Part shown: positions 20,075-27,186 of the stretch, piece by piece | Layout: every line of letters begins with the position of its first letter | Position numbering within the stretch: position 1 is the stretch's first letter | Origin: Chthoniobacterales bacterium | Lineage (GTDB): Bacteria > Verrucomicrobiota > Verrucomicrobiia > Chthoniobacterales > JACTMZ01 | DNA: 32,910 nt | NCBI GenBank assembly: GCA_018883245.1 | Contig: VEQL01000031.1 | Location: forward strand, 1 to 32,910 | Direction: 5' to 3' | The notes under the pieces: generated by a model | The model's database searches: none | What the model was told of the DNA's origin: nothing | What the model saw: the letters and a program-made list of their open reading frames with translations, nothing else | Position numbers and translations under genes: made by a program

Positions 20075-21648
20075 TCGGCGCCGCTTGTTGAAAAAACGCG
20101 GTTGGCGTAGGCCTCGATTTGGGCAGGCGTGGGGCGCTGTCCTTCGGGATACGGCATGATGCACGCCGCGACTTCGTAGCTGTATTCGCGGGTTCCCGTG
20201 CGGATGAACTGCGCGAGGTTCGCGGTGTTGAGATAGACATCGCTTTCGAATTCGATCTCCACCGGCTCGCCGTTCAAATACGAGCCCCAGAGCATGAGAG
20301 CCGGTCCCGCCGGACCCCGGAAGGGGAACACGTTGAAGGTGAAGTTCCGGCCCCCGATGGTCATGGTCTCGCGCGTGACCTTGCCGTCGATACGCCAGCC
20401 CGCGCCGGGCATACAGCGGTCCGGGCGATGGTAAAGCTGGTTCGCGTTCCCTTCCCGAGGTTTCCAATAAAAGTGGTAGCCGACGGCACGCAACGGTGTG
20501 CCACCCACCGTTTCGCGGATGTAGGCATATTCGTCGGGATTGAGCACACCGAGGATGGCGGGCGGAACGGCGCGATCGACGACGAAACCTCGTTCGCCCG
20601 AGGGCCGGAGCATCGGCGGCGAAGGAGGAGCCGCCAAATTTGCACGCCACCAATACCAGCTGTGCGCACCAAGCATGGAGAGACAGCCGGCCATGAGCGC
20701 CAACCATGCCCAACGGCAATGCGAACGCGGCGGCCGTGCGGCAGCGGCGGAATGCTCGACCGGTTTGTCGCGCGGTTGCGAGACCATTGCGCGCCAACTT
20801 TTGCCGATCGCCGCGGCAAGCCCGACGCCGCAAAGCAAAATGGCCAGCACGACGTAGCCGGCCGTATCATGCCAAGCCTGCACCGATGCGTTGCCGCCAT
20901 TGATGCCGGCCAAGACCAAAATAAGGACGCGGACCTGGTTGCCGATGATGGCCATGATGAATGCCACCGCGAGCAGGACCGCGCGCCCGGCACTCCGCAA
21001 GCGCGCCAGTTCGCCGGCCGCCAGACCGACCATCAGCGCCGTCTGCAAGGAGCGCAGACCGCTACAGGCCTCCTCCACGCCCACGGTGCAGTTGGGCAGA
21101 GTGATCGTGGTGCCGGCAGCGGTGGCGGGGTATCCGAGCAAATGCACCAGACCCACCGACCACCGCGCCACTATCTGCATCAGCGGAAAGGAAACGGCGT
21201 TCTCGACAAATGTGGGCCACGGAACTCCCACGAGCATGAACAGCACGGGCACGAGGAAAATTTTCAGACGCGCAAGTCCTCCCGTCAGCCAAGCCGCCGC
21301 GAGCGTATTCGCCGCGGCGAGCAAGCCGATGGCCCAGAGATTCGGCCGCCAATGAATGGGCGTCTGGCGGACGAGTTCCACCGGGAAAACCGCCGCGACG
21401 GACACCGCTATGACACACCATGCGAGAAGGTCCGCAACCTTCGCGCCGGATCCGGACAGAGCGCCGCGTGCCGTTTCCATGCGCTTCCAGAGGAAATAAA
21501 GCGCCAAGGGAGGCACAAACCACCCGTAGTTGTAATCGGGCGACGAGGTCCATTCACCCGCGCAGGCCCATACCAGCCAGAGCCAATAACCGCCCGCCAG
21601 CAACCAAAGCGGCTGCATGCATGCGCGGTGCCTGACCGGATTATCCAT
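20071..21648 (-). CDS. Exosortase with C-terminal EpsI-type domain (second copy)
   Basis: Start ATG 21648; the longer frame from 21840 lies within the epimerase gene. The 525-residue membrane protein has the exosortase triad Cys195 (VEEACSGLRSLQTALMVGLA), Arg240 (GNQVRVLILVLAG) and His260 (VQAWHDTAGYVVL). After about residue 325 comes an extracytoplasmic EpsI-like part containing EYAYIRETVGGTPLRAV and FYWKPREGNANQLYHRPDRC. It differs much from the first copy in sequence and is flanked by an epimerase and a phosphopantetheinyl transferase, with overlaps at both ends, so the three form one operon. Confidence 0.9.
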   Translation of the reverse strand: MDNPVRHRACMQPLWLLAGGYWLWLVWACAGEWTSSPDYNYGWFVPPLALYFLWKRMETARGALSGSGAKVADLLAWCVIAVSVAAVFPVELVRQTPIHWRPNLWAIGLLAAANTLAAAWLTGGLARLKIFLVPVLFMLVGVPWPTFVENAVSFPLMQIVARWSVGLVHLLGYPATAAGTTITLPNCTVGVEEACSGLRSLQTALMVGLAAGELARLRSAGRAVLLAVAFIMAIIGNQVRVLILVLAGINGGNASVQAWHDTAGYVVLAILLCGVGLAAAIGKSWRAMVSQPRDKPVEHSAAAARPPRSHCRWAWLALMAGCLSMLGAHSWYWWRANLAAPPSPPMLRPSGERGFVVDRAVPPAILGVLNPDEYAYIRETVGGTPLRAVGYHFYWKPREGNANQLYHRPDRCMPGAGWRIDGKVTRETMTIGGRNFTFNVFPFRGPAGPALMLWGSYLNGEPVEIEFESDVYLNTANLAQFIRTGTREYSYEVAACIMPYPEGQRPTPAQIEAYANRVFSTSGAE

Positions 21649-22705
21649 GAGCCGGTCCACTGCTGACCTCCAGCCATCCGGGATGTTCGCGGGCGTGCCG
21701 CGCAATCTCGCTGCAGATTTGCTGCACCGTCCGCCGCGGCTTCCAGTCCCAAGCTTTTTCCGCGCGCGAGGAATCGAGCACGACCCACGGGAGATCGAAC
21801 GGACGCGGGGAGAGGTCGGACGCAACCTCGTGCGGACCAAACTCCGCGGCGCACCAGTCCGAGAGCTGCCGCAGCGACATCGCCGAGTCCGCGCCGCCGC
21901 TGACGTTGAAAATCCTGTCGCCTGCGCGTCCGCCCGCGGACATTTGCTTGAGCAGAAGCGCGAGGAGGTCGTCGGGATGAAGGCAGTCGCGCACCTGGTG
22001 TCCGCTGCCGCCGAAGCCGATGTATTTGAGGGGAGCGCGGCGCGCCCAGCTGTGGATCCAGTAGCTGAAGATGCCCTGGTCCGGCTTGCCGAATTGTCCG
22101 GCGCCGGCCATGACCCCGCAGCGGTCGATCCACACGGGGAATCCGAACGCCGCGCCGTATTCGAGGGCGATCTGCTCGCTGGCCAGCTTGCTCACCCCGT
22201 AGAGCGAAACGGGCGGCGCGGTGGAAAAATCCTCCGTCACGCCCCGTGGTCCCGCGGCGCCGCAAATTTTTTCGAGCACGAAGGCGGCGTTTTTTTCCGC
22301 GACCGGCAGAGCGCAGAGAGCGGGGATGGAATACACGCGGCTGGTGCTGAGGAGAATCATGCCGGCCTGCTCGCGTTTGCAGACCTCGAGCAAATTCACC
22401 GTGCCCCAAAGATTGTGCTCGAGAAGTTCTTTGCTCCCGGTCTTTCCGTCGATGCCGGCCAGCACGCTGGGATTGGCGGCGGCGTCGATGACCCAGTCGA
22501 TACCGCGCACACGGACAAGGTCGTTTTCATCACGCACATCGCCGCGCCAGAATTCGACACCGGCGGATTCGATGCGCGCACGGTTCAGTTCACTGCCGGG
22601 GCGGCTGAAATTGTCGAAGCCGCACACCTCGTGACCGGCAAGGCGCAGGCCGAGGGCGAGTTCCGAACCGACGAATCCGCAGACCCCGCTGACAAGAATT
22701 CTCAT
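21641..22705 (-). CDS. NAD-dependent epimerase (CDP-paratose 2-epimerase-like)
   Basis: This 354-residue extended SDR protein has VSGVCGFVGSELALGLRLAG (NAD-binding glycines), LLSTSRVYS with the catalytic Ser/Thr, and Tyr169-x3-Lys173 (SLYGVSKLAS). The long insertion with RCGVMAGAGQFGKPDQGIFS and GFGGSGHQVRDCLHPDDLL is typical of CDP-paratose/tyvelose 2-epimerase-type enzymes and their NDP-sugar relatives. The substrate is unknown. It overlaps the next gene, the second exosortase, by 8 bp and opens this three-gene operon. Confidence 0.85.
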   Translation of the reverse strand: MRILVSGVCGFVGSELALGLRLAGHEVCGFDNFSRPGSELNRARIESAGVEFWRGDVRDENDLVRVRGIDWVIDAAANPSVLAGIDGKTGSKELLEHNLWGTVNLLEVCKREQAGMILLSTSRVYSIPALCALPVAEKNAAFVLEKICGAAGPRGVTEDFSTAPPVSLYGVSKLASEQIALEYGAAFGFPVWIDRCGVMAGAGQFGKPDQGIFSYWIHSWARRAPLKYIGFGGSGHQVRDCLHPDDLLALLLKQMSAGGRAGDRIFNVSGGADSAMSLRQLSDWCAAEFGPHEVASDLSPRPFDLPWVVLDSSRAEKAWDWKPRRTVQQICSEIARHAREHPGWLEVSSGPAHG

Positions 22706-22754
22706 GGCGCGGGCGCGAGTATGGACGCGTCCGCGACGGCACCCAAGCCGGGAT

Positions 22755-22804
22755 TAGAACCTATCCCAAAACCTCGCGGGGTGGCGCGAAGTCATGGCGG
22801 GGCG
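22755..22804. repeat. Single MITE end, direct to the one at 23403
   Basis: TAGAACCTATCCCAAAACCT followed by CGCGGGGTGGCG and GTCATGGCGGGGC: the first 50 bp nearly match 23403-23452. No second end is found nearby, so this is a truncated copy, 15 bp from the stop of the SYLF gene. Confidence 0.8.
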
Positions 22805-22818
22805 GCAAAAGGGACCGC

Positions 22819-23367
22819 TTATTTGCTCGGCTTGAACTCGGTGATCTTGGTGCCCTGCAGCGAAATGCCGGCCATGATCCCCTTCTGGCCGAAGAAAAAC
22901 GCATAGATCCCGTTTTTCATCGTTTTGGTGGAGAGATCGGAGGTGAAACCTTCGTTGGCGATGACCAGGCTGGGTGCGGCACCGACCTCGAACCCGTCGG
23001 CCTTGTAGAGGGAGTCGAGGGATTTTTGGTCCATGAAGAAAAGCACGTAGGAAAACACCTGGGCGCCGACCTGCCAGCCGTAGGACGCGGACGTGGTGTT
23101 GAAGTATCCCTCCGCTTCGCCGTTGCGGAAGAGAACACCGTCACCACGCTGGCCGCCGATCATGAATCCCGCTTTGACCACCTCCGGAAAGACGAGCACG
23201 GCCTCCGCCATGTCGGCCAGTTCCTTGGTGCCGGGCTTGGTTTCGAAGAGTTGCTCGAGGGCGGCTTCGGACTTCTTGCGCAGTTCCGCGGCAGGCATGG
23301 CCGGCGCGGTCGCGACCGAGGCGAGGACAATGAGGGCAAAAAGAGCGGTGATGAACGGGATTTTCAT
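22819..23367 (-). CDS. SYLF/YSC84-domain secreted protein
   Basis: ATG at 23367 opens 182 residues with a signal peptide (MKIPFITALFALIVLASVAT, cleaved near APAMPA). A mature domain follows: AEAVLVFPEVVKAGFMIGG, GDGVLFRNGEAEGYFNTTSA, YGWQVGAQVFSYVLFF and GFTSDLSTKTMKNGIYAFFF. This is the YSC84/SYLF lipid-binding fold, which in bacteria occurs as a periplasmic or lipid-associated protein of unclear role. The gene sits between a lone MITE end and a full MITE. Confidence 0.85.
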   Translation of the reverse strand: MKIPFITALFALIVLASVATAPAMPAAELRKKSEAALEQLFETKPGTKELADMAEAVLVFPEVVKAGFMIGGQRGDGVLFRNGEAEGYFNTTSASYGWQVGAQVFSYVLFFMDQKSLDSLYKADGFEVGAAPSLVIANEGFTSDLSTKTMKNGIYAFFFGQKGIMAGISLQGTKITEFKPSK

Positions 23368-23402
23368 GGCCGTCCGAAATACCACAGGTGCCCGCGGCCG
23401 GC

Positions 23403-23682
23403 TAGAACCTATCCCAAAACCTCGCGGAGTGGCGCAGGGTCATGGCGGGGCAGATGGCAAGGCGCGAGCAGGGAGCGATGCCTCTGCGCATCGTGACTGG
23501 CGAAGCAACGCCGCCAGACGCCCCGCCATGGCCCTGCCCGAGAGGGTTGCGGCGCTTTCCGTCCGTGGCTGCGTCGCGGCGCTCGAGACTGTATCGCAGA
23601 GGATACAGCCACATCGCTTGCTCCTTGCCACAAACGAAAATTATCCGCAACGCCACCGCGCCAGGTTTTGGGATAGGTTCTA
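23403..23682. mobile_element. 280-bp MITE-like element with 20-bp perfect terminal inverted repeats
   Basis: The left end TAGAACCTATCCCAAAACCT (23403-23422) is exactly complementary to 23663-23682. Similarity continues inward to about 32 bp with mismatches. Inner inverted pairs include CATGGCGGGGC (23441-23451) with GCCCCGCCATG (23520-23530), and GTGGCTG with CAGCCAC. The TA at each end could be a target duplication. It has no coding capacity, so it needs a transposase in trans. The stretch to 23977 holds nothing recognised. Confidence 0.8.
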
Positions 23683-23977
23683 AAGCGCGGAAGGTCATTC
23701 GCCTTGGATATAGCCCCGCAAAATCAAAAACAATCAAGATGAGACGCCCTCTTGCCTCACGGCTGGCGGGCGTTTTGTTTGCCTTTGCCAAGCCGGTTTG
23801 GTGAGGCTTACTTCCTCCGCCTCGCCAACCGCAGCGCTCCTGCGGTGCCGACCGGCAACGCCGCCGCAGAGCACAGCCCGAACCTAGTTCCAGCGTTGCG
23901 GCTCCCGAGAAGGTGCGGGCCGGATGCAGGGAAATCCATGCTCGCGAGTGGAGCACTGCACCTTTAAGGCTTGTCTG

Positions 23978-25657
23978 GTGAACACGGAGATCTTCGGGAA
24001 AAAAAGGGGCCAACGCTCCCGCTGCATAGGCCCAGGCTGGGTATTCCCGCGCATTGAGTTCTTTCGTAGAGCAGCAGCGCTTTCTTCCGCCCTGATCTTG
24101 TGCGGCTGCGCGGTGCCTTCCGATTCGCTGCCGCGCTCTGCTTCCGCTCCCGCCGTGCGAGGCGCGCAGCTTCCACATACCTCCGATGCCTTGGGTGCAG
24201 CCTTGTCATCCGCGGCGCATGCTTGGCGTCAGGTCGAAAGACAGCCGGGTGACCCTGTCGCCCTCGAGACCTACAACGCCGCCGTGGCCCGGGTCATGGG
24301 AGTGCTTAAACGCGAGAAGCTCTCGCCATGGGAGAGCGCTTTGCTTCTGCCGTCCGGGGGCGAGTTCCGCCACCTCACCTACCTTACCGATCCGCGGAAA
24401 GCAAAGAGTCCGGCGGAATACGATTTCATTGCCAGCGACTCGGTGCCCGTGAAAACGAAACGGTTTGGCGAACGCTCGCGCAAGGAGGGTATCGGCGCGC
24501 CGCTCGTCGCCACGGCACGGAAATCCATTCGCAAGCGGAACGAGGAATTGGCCCCGCCGCAGGATTCCTACGGCGTGACAGCCATCCTGCGATTCAGGGG
24601 CGATGCAGCCGAACTGGAACTGCTCGATCCGCTCGAGACCGAGACCGTGAGGATGGGTGGCCGTGAGTTTCCGCTGGCGGCAGACTTCAGCGCCCCTTTG
24701 GCCTACAGCTTGCGTGGCACCAGAGCCACTCTGGATCAAGCGCGACTGCTGCGCCCGGACGACTATGCCGACACGGCGCGCATCATCCGCATGCAACCCT
24801 ACGATCCGGACAAGACGGTGCTGCTCTTCATCCACGGCCTCAAGGATACTGCCGCCACGTGGATGCCGATGATCAACCGCTTGCGTTCGGACCCGGCCAT
24901 ACTCCGCAAATATCAGATCTGGCTCTACAGTTATCCCAGCGGATTCCCCTACGGCTACTCGGCCTCGGTGTTGCGCCGACAATTGGATGAAGCTCTGGCC
25001 GAAGCGCCTCTGCGCCGACCCATGGTGGTGATCGGGCACAGCATGGGTGGCTGCATCGCACGCCTTCTCGTTACCGACACCGGCGACAAATTGTGGAAGG
25101 GCATTTTCGGCCGCACGCCGCAGGAAACACGTCTGCCCGAAAGGACCAAGCGCCTGTTGTCGAATTCGCTCGTCTTCAAAAAGCGACCCGAGGTGGGACG
25201 CGTCATATTCATCGCCGCACCCCTGCGCGGTAGCGAACTCGCCCGGGGACTCGTCGGGCGCATCGGCTCCATGCTTGTCCGAACTCCCCGCGCGCTCCTT
25301 CGCGCCGGCGTCGATGCAGCTCACCTCGCCACACTTCAGTTCGGAGAGCTGAAGTTGCGACGCGCCCAAAACGCCATCGACACACTCGCCCCGAACAGCC
25401 GCTACGTCCGCGCCATCAACGCCATTCCCATCGCTTCGGGTGTTCCGCTGCATGTCATCGTCGGCGACCGCGGTCTTGGGGGGAACAAAACGCAGGGACC
25501 GGATCCCGTCATGGGCGACGGCGTCGTGCCCTACTGGAGTTCTCACCTCCCGCAGGCGGATTCGGAAAAGATCGTTCCCTCGGACCACAGCGCACATCAG
25601 CATCCCCAATCGATTGCCGAAGTTGCGCGCATCCTCCACGCCCACGCAAATCACTGA
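23978..25657 (+). CDS. Putative lipoprotein alpha/beta-hydrolase (lipase-like)
   Basis: The frame is open from 23924; GTG at 23978 is taken as the start because it places a signal (FFRRAAALSSALILCGC) near the N-terminus. ILCGC fits a lipobox, with Cys44 as lipid anchor. About 559 residues in all. After a long N-terminal part, the hydrolase fold has KTVLLFIHGLKDTAATWMPM (oxyanion loop), the nucleophile motif IGHSMGG at nucleotides 25031-25051, DGVVPYWSS with a probable acid, and SDHSAHQHP with a likely catalytic His. It may act on membrane lipids or esters at the envelope. The exact start is uncertain. Confidence 0.75.
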   Translation: MNTEIFGKKRGQRSRCIGPGWVFPRIEFFRRAAALSSALILCGCAVPSDSLPRSASAPAVRGAQLPHTSDALGAALSSAAHAWRQVERQPGDPVALETYNAAVARVMGVLKREKLSPWESALLLPSGGEFRHLTYLTDPRKAKSPAEYDFIASDSVPVKTKRFGERSRKEGIGAPLVATARKSIRKRNEELAPPQDSYGVTAILRFRGDAAELELLDPLETETVRMGGREFPLAADFSAPLAYSLRGTRATLDQARLLRPDDYADTARIIRMQPYDPDKTVLLFIHGLKDTAATWMPMINRLRSDPAILRKYQIWLYSYPSGFPYGYSASVLRRQLDEALAEAPLRRPMVVIGHSMGGCIARLLVTDTGDKLWKGIFGRTPQETRLPERTKRLLSNSLVFKKRPEVGRVIFIAAPLRGSELARGLVGRIGSMLVRTPRALLRAGVDAAHLATLQFGELKLRRAQNAIDTLAPNSRYVRAINAIPIASGVPLHVIVGDRGLGGNKTQGPDPVMGDGVVPYWSSHLPQADSEKIVPSDHSAHQHPQSIAEVARILHAHANH

Positions 25658-25666
25658 TCCCCGTCA

Positions 25667-25689
25667 ACCGCGTTGGTTTCAAACGCGGT
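25667..25689 (+). terminator. Hairpin after the lipase gene
   Basis: ACCGCGTT pairs with AACGCGGT across a 7-base loop, beginning 10 bp after the stop codon. No T-run follows, so it is at best a weak intrinsic terminator. Confidence 0.45.
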
Positions 25690-25696
25690 CGAACCA

Positions 25697-25960
25697 TGAG
25701 TCTGCGCTTGCTTCAAGGATTTCGACATCATTGGGGAAGCGACCAACGGTCACGAGGCCCTCGGTCTGGCCCGGGAGAAAGGGCTGGACGACGTGATGTT
25801 CGGCGTGATGATGCCGCCGTGAACGCCGGGTGAACGGGTGTGCACAGTCGGGGTGCCAAGGGCGAACTGCGCAGCGCGGTGCGGAAGGTCGGCAACGGTG
25901 GGACGTATTTCAGTCCGCCGGTCGATCGCATGGAGCAAGGATGGAACTGCATTGCCTAGC
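25697..25960 (+). pseudogene. Degenerate NarL/LuxR-type response regulator
   Basis: The plus strand reads FDIIGEATNGHEALGLAREK then GLDDVMFGVMMPP and a stop, a receiver domain around its phosphoacceptor region (usual VVLMDVMMP). Further on, in another frame, KGELRSAVRKVGNGGTYFSP matches the C-terminal end of the receiver/linker. The usual phosphoacceptor Asp is replaced by Gly (MFGV), and the rest of the receiver and the HTH domain are missing. It is a decayed gene just before the efflux operon. Confidence 0.7.
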
Positions 25961-26034
25961 TGCCCCTGAAAGTGGCAGAAAAACAAACGAACGGTGTTCC
26001 TTCCTTGAAAACATCGGATCACACTGAGTCCGCG

Positions 26035-27084
26035 ATGCCCAATACCAGCCCAAAAAAATTTCTCAAATGGATCGTGCTGATCGTCGTGGTTGCGGCCGCG
26101 GCGGGATTTTTCGGTTACCAGCACTGGAAATCGCAACGCTACGCCGTTCCGAAGGGGATCTCATACGGCAACGGGCGGATCGAAGCGAAGCTGGTCGATG
26201 TGGTCGCCAAGGACGCGCTCCGGGTGAAGGAGATCTTGGTGGACGAGGGCAATCTCGTGAAGCCGGGTCAGGTGCTCGCGCGCCTGGACGCCAACACGTT
26301 CGAGGCCGAGCTGCTGGAAGCCAACTCGAAGGTCGTCAGCGCGCAGGAACGGGTGGCCACGGCGAACTTTGCCGTCGTGAAACAGAAAAGCATCCTCGAT
26401 AACGCCCAGCTTGAATACGACCGCACCAAAAAACTTGTCGAAGGCAAAGTCATCTCGCAGAGGGAATTCGACGCGCGCACGACGGACCTCGCGACCTCCA
26501 AGGCCGCTTACGAGGAAGAAATCGCCCAGCTGAACACGGCCAAAATGGATGTCGAGGTCGCCAAAGCGGCCGCAGCAACCATCCAGACCCACATCGACGA
26601 CGCGGTCCTCAAGTCACCCGTCCTGGGAAGGGTGCTCTACCGCATGGCCGAACCGGGCGAGATGCTCGCGGCCGGAGGCAAAGCGCTGACGCTGGTAAAC
26701 CTCCAAGACGTTTACATGGAGATCTACCTTCCCTCCGAACAGGCTGCCAGGATCAAGATCGGCGCCGACGCCCGGATCACTCTCGATGCCGCGCCGGACC
26801 GCGCGGCCATCGGCTATGTGAGCTTCGTGTCGCCGGAGGCGCAGTTCACCCCGAAACAGGTCGAAACGCGGACCGAGCGCGACAAGTTGATGTTCCGGGT
26901 GAAAATCCAGGTCCCGAAAGAATCGATTTACGCCTACATCGATTACATCAAGACGGGGATCCGCGGGGTGGGCTATGTCAAAGTATCGGATTCCGTGACC
27001 TGGCCTCCTTGGCTGGAAAAACGTTTCGTGCCGCCCGAGACGCAGCCCGTCCTGGTGCCCGCGAACGAAGCAGCCCGTCAATGA
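26035..27084 (+). CDS. HlyD-type membrane fusion protein (YhiI-like)
   Basis: From ATG 26035 the protein has 349 residues; the longer frame starting at 25972 is less likely. A single N-terminal membrane span (FLKWIVLIVVVAAAAGFFGY) is followed by a lipoyl/barrel region with VKEILVDEGNLVKPGQVLA, a coiled coil (AQLEYDRTKKLVEGKVISQR and onward) and a beta-barrel return, PVLGRVLYRMAEPGEMLAAG. It would link the ABC transporter at 27187-31111 to the outer membrane. The C-terminal segment with YAYIDYIKTGIRGVGYV is typical for members encoded with RbbA-type ATPases. It is the first gene of the operon, followed after 102 bp by the ATPase. Confidence 0.9.
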   Translation: MPNTSPKKFLKWIVLIVVVAAAAGFFGYQHWKSQRYAVPKGISYGNGRIEAKLVDVVAKDALRVKEILVDEGNLVKPGQVLARLDANTFEAELLEANSKVVSAQERVATANFAVVKQKSILDNAQLEYDRTKKLVEGKVISQREFDARTTDLATSKAAYEEEIAQLNTAKMDVEVAKAAAATIQTHIDDAVLKSPVLGRVLYRMAEPGEMLAAGGKALTLVNLQDVYMEIYLPSEQAARIKIGADARITLDAAPDRAAIGYVSFVSPEAQFTPKQVETRTERDKLMFRVKIQVPKESIYAYIDYIKTGIRGVGYVKVSDSVTWPPWLEKRFVPPETQPVLVPANEAARQ

Positions 27085-27186
27085 GCCGCCAGCCCGTTCT
27101 CCCCTTGAACCGGAAAAAACGGAGCAAAACATTTTGGCCAAACATAAGAACGAGGTGCTCGCATCGGAGCCCGGGAAGGACCTGAC

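Noticed and set aside
20119-21666. Plus-strand frame of 515 codons opposite the second exosortase
   Set aside because: Arg/His/Gly-rich antisense shadow with no recognisable motif; the minus strand has a full exosortase with catalytic triad.
23403-23682. Complete insertion sequence
   Set aside because: It is too short and has no transposase frame; a MITE-like element is the better description.
24206-25654. Minus-strand frame opposite the lipase-like gene
   Set aside because: No motif, while the plus strand has a lipobox and GHSMGG.
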